From: a virus
DNA: 22,662 nt
Virus record (IMG/VR): IMGVR_UViG_3300030329_002476
Location: 1 to 22,662 of that record
Direction: 5' to 3' (one strand)
The notes under the pieces were generated by a model. That model ran no database searches and had not been told where the DNA came from. It saw nothing but the letters and a program-made list of their open reading frames with translations. Shown in pieces: positions 1-5,408 of the stretch; the first letter of the stretch is position 1; each line of letters starts with the position of its first letter. Made by a program: the position numbers and the translations under genes.

Positions 1-2
1 TC

Positions 3-296
3 AACAAGGCCTGTCAAGTCTCTCTTGAGTTTTTGATCCCCAGACCAAGGAGTCACTATGGAACAGGTCGAAATAGGAGCAGACTAAAGCCATCTGCTCC
101 TAAGTATTGCACCAGTAATAGACATGGAGACATAGATAAACTTTGCAGAAGTACAATTGATGGTATTTCTGTTACGTCTGGTGGTGCTTTGATTCAAGAT
201 GATTCTTTGATCGTAAAACTAACTGCAAGTAAAAGATATTGCTACGAGAATGAATTATTTGGTGCTTGGATTCTTGTCAGCGAATCGGAGGACTGA
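3..296 (+). CDS. rusA: RusA-family Holliday junction resolvase, 5' end cut by window edge
   Basis: The frame is open to the left edge, so the N-terminus is missing; the TTG at 33 is an internal codon, not a credible start. The remaining ~97 residues carry the phage RusA pattern: a basic RPRSHYGTGRN block, then a GDIDKLCRSTIDG segment with the acidic metal-binding residues, then IQDDSLIV and a SKRY lysine block. RusA enzymes are small dimeric endonucleases that resolve four-way DNA junctions during phage recombination and before packaging. Its position near an ERF annealing gene fits a recombination module. The last 42 bases overlap galE, which ends on the opposite strand. The family call is strong from motifs; the exact start cannot be seen. 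Confidence 0.85.
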   Translation, partial: NKACQVSLEFLIPRPRSHYGTGRNRSRLKPSAPKYCTSNRHGDIDKLCRSTIDGISVTSGGALIQDDSLIVKLTASKRYCYENELFGAWILVSESED

Positions 297-1343
297 ATTA
301 TATCCTTTCGGATTCAAGTGTTGCCATATCCATCCATCTCTACACATATCTTCTAACTTGCCTTTTGCTTTCCACTTTAATATTTTTATTGCTGCACTTG
401 GGTCGGCTAAAGTTATAGGGACATCTCCTTCTCTTCTCTCAACTATTTCATAAGGAATATCTACATTACTAACATTTTTATAGGCTTCTATTACTTGTAA
501 AACTGAATATCCAACACCTGTACCTAAATTTAAAGCAGTGAATTGACCTTCTTTTTCTGTCAGATAATTCAACGCATCTACATGACCTTGAGCTAGATCC
601 ATTATATGTATATAGTCTCTGATCGGAGTCCCATCAGGAGTATCCCAATCTCCACCATAAACTTTTAAAATTTTTATTCTTCCTATTGCAGTTTGATTAA
701 TTAATGGCATTAAATTATTAGGGACACCAGAAGGATCTTCTCCTAATAATCCACTTGGATGAGCCCCAACTGGATTGAAATATCTTAAACACATAATTTT
801 CCAATCAGGATGTATAGCTTGTAAGTTTCTTAATATCTTTTCGACCATTGCTTTTGTATGTCCATAAGGATTCATAGGATTAATTTTTGCTTTTTCTGAA
901 GTTGGATGTTCGTCTGCTGCTCCATAAACAGCACAACTACTACTAAAAACTATTGTTTTACAATTAAATTCTTCCATTACTGTAAATAAATTTCTAGAAC
1001 CACTTACGTTCACTTCCCAATATTCAAAGTGCTTTTTAATAGATTCACTTACACATTTTAAACCAGCAAAATGAATAACAGCTTCTATAGGTCTTTCTTC
1101 TTCTATTGCAATTTTAAAAATAAATCTTAAAAAGTCTTTATTTCTAATATCTGATTTGTGAACCATCAATCTGTTTTGATCTTTTTGCTCAATCCCTGCA
1201 AGAAATAAAACTTGCATTAAAGATTTATGGCTACTGTTAACAAAGGAGTCTATTACTACAAGATCATGGCCTTGCTCTAATAAAAGAAGACAAGTATGAC
1301 TACCAATGAAACCAGCACCACCTGTAACTAAAATTCGAGACAT
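255..1343 (-). CDS. galE: UDP-glucose 4-epimerase
   Basis: This 362-residue protein is a short-chain dehydrogenase-type epimerase that interconverts UDP-glucose and UDP-galactose with bound NAD. Visible landmarks are the Rossmann glycine motif TGGAGFIGSH (residues 7-16), the catalytic serine in FSSSCAVYG (Ser136), the YxxxK pair Tyr160/Lys164 within NPYGHTK, and the RYFNPVGAHPSG and GTPIRDYIH signatures. It is slightly longer than many GalE proteins (about 340 aa): the usual NPKGY ending is followed by 14 extra residues read antisense from the end of rusA. A good Shine-Dalgarno (AAGGA) lies about 9 bases before the ATG. A cytosolic sugar-nucleotide enzyme in a phage may feed host-surface or phage glycan changes; that role is inference. 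Family assignment is secure. Confidence 0.96.
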   Translation of the reverse strand: MSRILVTGGAGFIGSHTCLLLLEQGHDLVVIDSFVNSSHKSLMQVLFLAGIEQKDQNRLMVHKSDIRNKDFLRFIFKIAIEEERPIEAVIHFAGLKCVSESIKKHFEYWEVNVSGSRNLFTVMEEFNCKTIVFSSSCAVYGAADEHPTSEKAKINPMNPYGHTKAMVEKILRNLQAIHPDWKIMCLRYFNPVGAHPSGLLGEDPSGVPNNLMPLINQTAIGRIKILKVYGGDWDTPDGTPIRDYIHIMDLAQGHVDALNYLTEKEGQFTALNLGTGVGYSVLQVIEAYKNVSNVDIPYEIVERREGDVPITLADPSAAIKILKWKAKGKLEDMCRDGWIWQHLNPKGYNSVLRFADKNPSTK

Positions 1344-1539
1344 GAAGAAAAATCCTTTTAATTTTATTCTTGATCAGATTGGTCGATTATTCATCTATCA
1401 AAGACCAAAACCGTTTCAAAATGAATTAGATCCTCGGTACTTAAGATTTCATACCAACAGAACGTTGATGAAGATAGCAAAAACCAAAAGTCATTTAAGT
1501 AAGAAGAAACTCATTCAGATTATTAGATCTACTTCTTAG
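1342..1539 (+). CDS. small basic hypothetical protein (65 aa)
   Basis: The ATG at 1342 shares the tetranucleotide CATG with the galE start on the other strand, so the two genes are head to head with a 2-base overlap. The 65-residue product is basic and begins MKKNPFN, with a middle segment rich in Arg, Tyr, His and Asn and a Lys/Ser-rich C-terminus. I do not recognise it. There is no signal peptide or membrane span. It overlaps by 11 bases, tail to tail, with the 48-aa gene that follows on the minus strand. A longer reading from 1306 is possible but would lie inside galE. Support comes from composition and from filling the gap between galE and the next gene; no clear ribosome binding site is seen. 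Confidence 0.5.
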   Translation: MKKNPFNFILDQIGRLFIYQRPKPFQNELDPRYLRFHTNRTLMKIAKTKSHLSKKKLIQIIRSTS

Positions 1540-1675
1540 ATCCAAAGTCAGACAAGATGTCTAAAACATGAGCAGGGATGTTGCCGTAGATTTTTAATTC
1601 TTTTAAATCTTCGGGATGATCAATAAAAGCTTGAGCAAGAGATTCAACTGCTTCAAGCGTTTTAGGATGAATCAT
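1529..1675 (-). CDS. small acidic hypothetical protein (48 aa)
   Basis: An intact minus-strand reading frame from ATG at 1675 to TAG at 1529 gives a 48-residue protein. It looks like two amphipathic helices: MIHPKTLEAVESLAQAF, then HPEDLKELKIYGNIP, ending DILSDFGSKK. I do not recognise a family. The coding case rests on protein-like composition and on a matching upstream promoter: GTGACA and TATAAT, 17 bases apart, sit 24-52 bases before the ATG. It is transcribed away from the ERF operon, which is a common place for a small regulator in phages, but no DNA-binding motif is evident. The 3' end overlaps the 65-aa gene by 11 bases. Confidence 0.5.
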   Translation of the reverse strand: MIHPKTLEAVESLAQAFIDHPEDLKELKIYGNIPAHVLDILSDFGSKK

Positions 1676-1698
1676 TGAATAAAATCAAAGGCAAATAA

Positions 1699-1727
1699 AT
1701 TATACCAATAATGGTTGTCAGTGTCAC
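1699..1727 (-). promoter_or_regulatory. divergent sigma70-type promoter for the 48-aa gene
   Basis: On the minus strand, GTGACA (complement of 1722-1727) and TATAAT (complement of 1699-1704) are 17 bases apart. The start point would fall about 10 bases upstream of the ATG at 1675. Its -35 box lies just inside the spacer of the opposing + strand promoter, so the two polymerases would compete for the same DNA. Confidence 0.5.
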
Positions 1728-1743
1728 TATTTATTAGTATAAT
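1715..1743 (+). promoter_or_regulatory. sigma70-type promoter for the ERF operon
   Basis: TTGTCA (1715-1720) and a perfect TATAAT (1738-1743) are separated by exactly 17 bases. Transcription would start near 1750, about 15 bases before the ATG of the ERF gene. This is the best consensus promoter I found in the window. Confidence 0.75.
1720..1728. repeat. short palindrome between the divergent promoters (possible operator)
   Basis: AGTG-T-CACT is a perfect inverted repeat around one central base. It spans the last base of the + strand -35 box and covers the minus-strand -35 box. It is short, so chance is possible; the placement is what makes it a candidate operator. Confidence 0.25.
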
Positions 1744-1764
1744 TTTTAGGTACACATTTATCCT

Positions 1765-2427
1765 ATGAACGAGGAACAAGTCTCAAGCCCGACAATACGG
1801 GCTACTGATTCAAACCCAAAACTGGCTGAAGCTTTAGCAAAGTTTCAAGCTAAATATTGCAACGCTGCGGTAGATGGAAAAGGAAATTTTGGTGCTTATG
1901 TCACTTTAAGTGAAGCGGAATTAGCTGTTTCACCTGCCACTGGGTTTGGTTTAAGTCATACGTTCTTAATGAGAGGAGTCTCAGAGAATATGGCTTATGT
2001 CGGCATTAAATTAATGCACGAAAGTGGTGAGTATGAATTTAGCGAATTACCCATCTTCTTCAATAAAGGTCGGAATCCTTATCACGAAATGGGTTCTGGA
2101 GTTACTTATGTTAGAAGGTATTTATTGTTAGCGATTTATGGTTTAGGCCAAGCTGACGATGAAGCTGATACTTTTAGCAGAGAAACAAAAGACAATACTG
2201 GAAATGCTAAGTCTGTTTCAAAAAGCCAAGCTCCATCAGGCAAGCAAAAACTTACTGATCAGCAATTTAAAAAATTAAGAACAGATCTAGGCAAACACCA
2301 AAACAAAGCCAAAATACTAGAAACATTTAGAAAGAAATTTGTTCCTTCCGTTAGCGTGGTCACCACCGACCACATCGAGTTTTCTGAGCATGAACAATTT
2401 ATCAGGAACGAAATGCTGCGTAAGTGA
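1765..2427 (+). CDS. erf: ERF-family single-strand annealing recombinase
   Basis: This 220-residue protein carries the ERF family signature GSGVTYVRRYLLLAIYGL followed by an acidic stretch QADDEADTF (residues ~110-138). ERF proteins bind single-stranded phage DNA and anneal complementary strands in recombination and genome circularisation. The N-terminal part (15-105) is the usual ERF core. Residues ~138-165 form a polar linker rich in Ser, Lys and Asn, followed by a basic C-terminal region. It opens a + strand operon behind a strong promoter, and its last 38 bases overlap the next gene. Together with RusA upstream it makes a standard phage recombination set. No clear Shine-Dalgarno is seen before the ATG. 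The annealing role is established for the family and inferred here. Confidence 0.9.
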   Translation: MNEEQVSSPTIRATDSNPKLAEALAKFQAKYCNAAVDGKGNFGAYVTLSEAELAVSPATGFGLSHTFLMRGVSENMAYVGIKLMHESGEYEFSELPIFFNKGRNPYHEMGSGVTYVRRYLLLAIYGLGQADDEADTFSRETKDNTGNAKSVSKSQAPSGKQKLTDQQFKKLRTDLGKHQNKAKILETFRKKFVPSVSVVTTDHIEFSEHEQFIRNEMLRK

Positions 2428-2563
2428 TTACGAGAACTATCGAGTTCAGGCAAAGCTTGAGCATAAATTATTTTCTCGTTATTACGCTTACTGCCGTAAA
2501 CATAATCTGAACAGAAGTTCAGCATTAAAAAAACTACTTTCATCTCACCCCGATTTACAATGA
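2390..2563 (+). CDS. ribbon-helix-helix-like small protein (57 aa)
   Basis: The ATG at 2390 lies inside the end of the ERF gene. A longer frame from 2339 only reads ERF codons out of frame, so I chose the later start. The product has a short strand-like segment (YRVQAKLE), a helix with Tyr and Arg (SRYYAYCRKH) and a second helix (NRSSALKKLLSSH). That order and spacing resemble Arc/MetJ-type ribbon-helix-helix domains, small dimeric DNA binders. The stop overlaps the next ATG by four bases (ATGA), indicating translational coupling. It could be an operon autoregulator or an accessory to the annealing protein. The fold call is from pattern alone. Confidence 0.6.
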   Translation: MNNLSGTKCCVSDYENYRVQAKLEHKLFSRYYAYCRKHNLNRSSALKKLLSSHPDLQ

Positions 2564-2838
2564 GCGACTATCCTGACCCAAAATTTTCTCTCTGGTTCAA
2601 CTGTCAACGAGAAGACGGAGAAGACAAATACTGGGCTGTATCTGAGATTTCTATTGATGAGATTTCTAAGATTTACGCCTACGCTTGTGATGAAGCAAAT
2701 ACTGTTGAGGGATACAAAGGAGAACCCAGTGTCAAAATTAGAGCAAAGATGATGCCTGCTGAATCAAAATCTGGCAACAGATACATGAAGATGGTTATTA
2801 GTGACTATCAGCCAAAACCTCAAACGGATGCTTTTTAA
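2560..2838 (+). CDS. hypothetical protein, recombination operon (92 aa)
   Basis: A 92-residue acidic protein translationally coupled to both neighbours (ATGA overlap before, one-base TAATG overlap after). I do not recognise a family. It begins with an aromatic segment (KFSLWFNC) and an acidic KYWAVSEISIDEI stretch. A strand-rich VKIRAKMMPAESKSGNRYMK segment then leads to an ISDYQPKP tail. The position after ERF is where many phages encode single-stranded DNA-binding or ERF-accessory proteins, and the alternating hydrophobic C-terminal half could be beta-rich, but there is no sequence proof. No signal peptide or membrane span. Confidence 0.75.
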   Translation: MSDYPDPKFSLWFNCQREDGEDKYWAVSEISIDEISKIYAYACDEANTVEGYKGEPSVKIRAKMMPAESKSGNRYMKMVISDYQPKPQTDAF

Positions 2839-3062
2839 TGAACGGAGTAGATGCAAGAAAGCAAAGAGTAATTCTTCAGGAGATCTCTGATTCTCTTAAT
2901 AGAATTGCAAACTTCCTAGAAGAAACAACTGCTGCCGAATCTCTCGAAAGAATCTCAGATGTCTATACAAATGAGCATCTTAAGGTTCATGTCTCAAACG
3001 AGCCTCATCCCTTAGAAGGAGTTCAAAGTACATTTAAAACAGTTGATTACACCGTTGAATAA
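2838..3062 (+). CDS. hypothetical protein with N-terminal helix (74 aa)
   Basis: A 74-residue protein joined to its neighbours by one-base TAATG overlaps on both sides, so it is almost certainly translated as part of the ERF operon. Residues ~8-40 look like a single long amphipathic helix (RVILQEISDSLNRIANFLEE), probably a coiled-coil oligomerisation segment. The C-terminal half is polar with no recognisable motif. Function unknown. Confidence 0.7.
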   Translation: MNGVDARKQRVILQEISDSLNRIANFLEETTAAESLERISDVYTNEHLKVHVSNEPHPLEGVQSTFKTVDYTVE

Positions 3063-3544
3063 TGACAACTAAAAAAAGAAAAAAGATTCATCCTGCACAA
3101 CTCCCTTACGGTGCAAACGCTCAGAAGTTTAAAACTCTTCTAGAGATTGGTTTTGAAACTATGGCTTACGAACTTCCTATGAGTTTGGAAGATTATGGTG
3201 GTGCCAAATTTATGGGACCTGCTGAGGATGGAGAGATCGGATTCGGATTAACTCAATTAAGTTTGAAAGTTCATTCAGTTCAGGTCTGCGAAGAAACTAG
3301 AGTTGTTTGTTTTGAAAGAGGACTTTTCTTTTCATCTGGAGCAATCTTGCCTTTTGGTGATGCTCCAATGAACGCTCCTAAAGGTTATGTTTTCAGAGAT
3401 CAAACTCCTGAAAATTTAGCCATGATGATTTTCTCTTCAATTGTTTCTAGAAATCCTTGCCGACCTGAATGTGATGGATGTCAAAGCACCCACAACATGA
3501 AAATGGTTGATGATTACGAGGAGTTTAAAAAAGAACTATCTTAA
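3062..3544 (+). CDS. hypothetical protein with Cys cluster (160 aa)
   Basis: The last gene of the ERF operon. It has a basic N-terminus (TTKKRKKIHP), a mixed alpha/beta middle, and a C-terminal CRPECDGC cluster followed by QSTHN that could bind a metal, though only three Cys and one His are close together. I do not recognise the family. The start overlaps the previous stop by one base. About 100 bases downstream there is an intrinsic terminator, so this closes the transcription unit. Operon membership suggests a role in phage DNA metabolism or takeover, which is inference only. Confidence 0.75.
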   Translation: MTTKKRKKIHPAQLPYGANAQKFKTLLEIGFETMAYELPMSLEDYGGAKFMGPAEDGEIGFGLTQLSLKVHSVQVCEETRVVCFERGLFFSSGAILPFGDAPMNAPKGYVFRDQTPENLAMMIFSSIVSRNPCRPECDGCQSTHNMKMVDDYEEFKKELS

Positions 3545-3553
3545 GTTAAAATC

Positions 3554-3638
3554 AATTTGAGGCCAAGGCTGTCCCTTGCTCTAGGTGGCAAGGCTCCCCT
3601 GAAGTTGACTGGTAAAAAGTTAACAGCCTCTCTAAATT
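3554..3638 (+). ncRNA. candidate structured RNA in the operon 3' region
   Basis: This intergenic stretch is visibly richer in G and C than its surroundings and has nested pairing. An outer helix is possible between AATTTGAGGC (3554-3563) and GCCTC-TCT-AAATT (3626-3638, three-base bulge). Inside it are a hairpin CCTTGC/GCAAGG (3574-3579 with 3588-3593, eight-base loop) and a hairpin GTTGAC/GTTAAC (3604-3609 with 3619-3624, one G-T pair). Together they would make a three-way junction. Alternative pairings exist: CAAGG at 3564-3568 with CCTTG at 3574-3578, and AGGCTGT at 3566-3572 with ACAGCCT at 3623-3629. It sits just before a strong terminator. I match it to no known RNA family. Confidence 0.35.
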
Positions 3639-3927
3639 AAGAACGAAAGACTAGATCCCAAACGGATCTAGTTTTTTTTTGCTCATCTGCTATCGCTAGT
3701 AACTTTCCTTCCAATTCGCCTACCCGTCCGATTGATTTTTTAATGACTTGAGTCTGATACCAATTCTGCCTCACTAAAGCTGCACAAATCTCAGCTACAG
3801 CCTTGTGGTCTGTTTCATTTAAAATTCTTCTTGATTCTTTTTCTAGACTTAATTCTTCTTCTAATGTTGGTTCAACTAAAAGCCAATCAATAGGTCCCAT
3901 AATTAACGAAAGGAATAAATCTTCCAT
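3637..3927 (-). CDS. hypothetical helical protein (96 aa)
   Basis: A 96-residue, mostly helical protein. Its N-terminus is hydrophobic (MEDLFLSLIMGPIDWLL), followed by an acidic Glu-rich helix (EPTLEEELSLEKESRRIL), then HKAVAEICAALVRQNWYQTQ and a coiled-coil-like segment ending GELEGKLLAIADEQKK. I recognise no family, though its general look fits small cyanophage accessory proteins. The last ~14 codons are the reverse side of the + strand terminator, so the C-terminus (TRSVWDLVFRS) is constrained by that RNA hairpin. It overlaps the preceding small gene by 25 bases and is the last of four closely packed minus-strand genes. Confidence 0.65.
   Translation of the reverse strand: MEDLFLSLIMGPIDWLLVEPTLEEELSLEKESRRILNETDHKAVAEICAALVRQNWYQTQVIKKSIGRVGELEGKLLAIADEQKKTRSVWDLVFRS
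3650..3680 (+). terminator. intrinsic terminator of the ERF operon
   Basis: ACTAGATCC (3650-3658) pairs perfectly with GGATCTAGT (3664-3672) around a five-base CAAAC loop, and the run of nine T (3672-3680) starts at the last base of the stem. It terminates + strand transcription; the other side of the stem has no T run for the opposite direction. It lies inside the 3' end of the opposing gene. Confidence 0.9.
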
Positions 3928-4049
3928 CGTTTCAATTCTAGCTTCTTACTAATTAATAGCTCTGACTTAAAAAATTGCCAAATATTAGCTCTTTTGATTT
4001 GTGCTTTTTTTTCTAAACAATGGGGGCAGTTACAATCAACAGACGTCAC
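3903..4049 (-). CDS. possible 48-aa Cys-cluster protein with GTG start
   Basis: A GTG at 4049, 14 bases before the end of the upstream 58-aa gene, opens a 48-codon frame that fills the otherwise empty space before the next gene. The product begins VTSVDCNCPHCLEKKAQIKR, with a CxCxxC cluster near the N-terminus that could bind a metal. It continues with an aromatic helix (NIWQFFKSELL) and a basic C-terminus. The longer reading from 4109 overlaps the 58-aa gene heavily and is less likely. Overlaps on both sides suggest translational coupling. No ribosome binding site decides it, so confidence is moderate to low. Confidence 0.4.
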   Translation of the reverse strand: MTSVDCNCPHCLEKKAQIKRANIWQFFKSELLISKKLELKRWKIYSFR

Positions 4050-4212
4050 AGGCTGGATCAAGTTGCTCAAGCTCTTCAGCCTTAGCCGACAATCCTGTAT
4101 AAAAACCATGCTTAGGGTGATCAGGTCTATGTCTACCGTCTAGCACATATAAACGCTCCATTCTCAACATTCGCTTGTTTTGTTCTTCAGTCCACTCTTT
4201 TCCCATTTTCAT
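4036..4212 (-). CDS. hypothetical protein (58 aa)
   Basis: I chose ATG at 4212 because GGAG lies six bases upstream and the start forms an ATGA overlap with the stop of the preceding gene; a GTG four codons earlier (4224) is the alternative. The product starts MKMGKEWTEEQ, continues with a basic helix (KRMLRMERLYVLDGRHRP) and HPKHGFYTGLSAKAEEL, and ends with a CDVC dipeptide-spaced cysteine pair. I recognise no family. It is cytosolic by sequence, with no signal or membrane span. Tight coupling with the membrane protein upstream suggests a shared function. Confidence 0.65.
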   Translation of the reverse strand: MKMGKEWTEEQNKRMLRMERLYVLDGRHRPDHPKHGFYTGLSAKAEELEQLDPACDVC

Positions 4213-4394
4213 CTGTTTCTCCACCCGTTAGGATTTTTCTTTGCTGCCAGTGTAGCAATGTCCTTTTCTATAGCATTTAAACGATGGAAAATTTCACGAA
4301 TGTCTCCTTGTCTTGTATTTGAACGATTAGAAACAACCATCAGAATTGCTGAAATAATTGCTCCAACTAGAGCTGCCAGTAGTTCTTGAGGCAT
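4209..4394 (-). CDS. small single-span membrane protein (61 aa)
   Basis: Residues ~4-23 (ELLAALVGAIISAILMVVSN) form one membrane span, followed by a basic and helical tail (REIFHRLNAIEKDIATLAAK) that looks like a short coiled coil. The layout, N-terminal span plus charged coiled tail, is shared by small phage lysis proteins such as holin or spanin-type partners and by hemolysin XhlA-like proteins, but none can be assigned. It is the first gene of the minus-strand cassette and lies 46 bases from the start of a divergent membrane-protein gene. Function is therefore open; a lysis-related role is a guess. Confidence 0.7.
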   Translation of the reverse strand: MPQELLAALVGAIISAILMVVSNRSNTRQGDIREIFHRLNAIEKDIATLAAKKNPNGWRNR

Positions 4395-4440
4395 TTTTTA
4401 CTTTTTAGGAGTAATCTTAGACTATTGTTTCAAAATTTCT

Positions 4441-4899
4441 ATGGCTGAGACTCAAACTTCAGAGGCTAAAAAAGAGAAAAATCCAGCAAAAGGAGTTCTC
4501 GGAAAGCTTCAAGAAATAACACCAGATAAAGAAGAGCAGGTTGCACTCATCGGAGTTGCTGTTCGTCTGGGAATTGTTGTCTGGAGCGGATTTATCTTGA
4601 CTTTGGCGTACGTTGATCTGCCCGGATTTCAGAAACAGAATTTCGATCCAACTTTTATTGCGTCGGTGTTTACTGGAGCCCTTTCGACCTTCGGCCTTGC
4701 TACAACTAAAGATAAAGGAAAAAGCAACGGTGTAAGTAAAGAAGATATGGAAGCAATGATTGCTAAAAACAATACACAGCAAGCTGAACAGATAATTAGA
4801 GTACAGACTCCTTTAACTATTAATGGTGCTGAAGTTGTAAAGACTGATCCCATTACAGGTAAAGACATTGATCCAGTTACAGGAAGATTAAAACCATGA
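4441..4899 (+). CDS. two-span membrane protein, possible holin-like (152 aa)
   Basis: A charged, Lys/Glu-rich N-terminus (1-33) is followed by a hydrophobic span (~34-60, ending TLAYVDLPG) and a second one (~70-88, DPTFIASVFTGALSTFGLAT). A soluble C-terminal tail with repeated DP(I/V)TG elements (TDPITGKDIDPVTG) completes it. Two spans separated by a short loop resemble class II holins and also a small membrane protein I recall from cyanophages. It starts the + strand operon whose other members carry signal peptides, and its stop overlaps the next ATG by four bases. No endolysin is adjacent, so holin is only one option. Confidence 0.7.
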   Translation: MAETQTSEAKKEKNPAKGVLGKLQEITPDKEEQVALIGVAVRLGIVVWSGFILTLAYVDLPGFQKQNFDPTFIASVFTGALSTFGLATTKDKGKSNGVSKEDMEAMIAKNNTQQAEQIIRVQTPLTINGAEVVKTDPITGKDIDPVTGRLKP

Positions 4900-5408
4900 A
4901 AAAGTTTTTAATACTGTTGCTTCTAGCAAGTCCAGTGCAGGCTGACATGAGGCACTCCATAACGACTTCGGCAAAAGTCACCTTGGATGCTGCTTATTCT
5001 TCGGCTTCGAGAATCGGGACAACTTACAGCGTTACAGGCAACAACATCACCCCAAGCACTACGGTTGGAGGTACTACAACTTCTGGAGCTATCGGAGGTT
5101 TGACGGCTGATAGTGTCACAGCAGGAGTCCCCGCAATTGTGGACACAGATTTCACAATAACCACAGCAGGTTCAGCCGTAAGTTTGACCGAAAGTCTAGT
5201 TGTGGGTGATGCAATTCAGTCTGCAACTACTGTTACTGGAGGGGTGGTTCCAAGCTTGCCGTCTCTTGGTGTAACTGTTACAGGGTCGGGTGGTGTCTCA
5301 GGTGGAACAATTACTTCTCTTAGTTCTGGGGTTCATACTTGCGGAGGCACAATGGGCGCAGGTTCTAGTTGCACAGCTCAGACAATAGTTGAGTCAGTTG
5401 TTGACTAA
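4896..5408 (+). CDS. exported cyanophage-type protein, Ser/Thr/Gly-rich (170 aa)
   Basis: The N-terminus is a textbook signal peptide: MKKFLILLLLASPVQA with a cleavage site after Ala16. The mature part is rich in Thr, Ser, Gly and Val with alternating polar and hydrophobic residues, suggesting beta structure. It has only two cysteines (HTCGG and SSCTA), which could form a disulphide after export. From memory it resembles hypothetical proteins of T4-like cyanophages; I cannot confirm this without a search. It is coupled to the upstream membrane protein by an ATGA overlap and is followed with no gap by another exported protein. Role unknown; an envelope or surface function in the infected cell is inferred. 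Confidence 0.8.
   Translation: MKKFLILLLLASPVQADMRHSITTSAKVTLDAAYSSASRIGTTYSVTGNNITPSTTVGGTTTSGAIGGLTADSVTAGVPAIVDTDFTITTAGSAVSLTESLVVGDAIQSATTVTGGVVPSLPSLGVTVTGSGGVSGGTITSLSSGVHTCGGTMGAGSSCTAQTIVESVVD

Noticed and set aside
250-453. 67-aa + strand frame
   Set aside because: Antisense to the well-supported galE 3' half.
2259-2543. 94-aa minus-strand frame under the ERF 3' end
   Set aside because: Reverse shadow of ERF and the 57-aa gene; not protein-like.
4395-4440. Promoters in the divergent gap between the two membrane genes
   Set aside because: Only weak -10/-35 look-alikes with wrong spacing.
4459-4868. Two minus-strand frames (107 and 79 aa) across 4459-4868
   Set aside because: Antisense to the two-span membrane protein, which has better composition and coupling to its neighbour.
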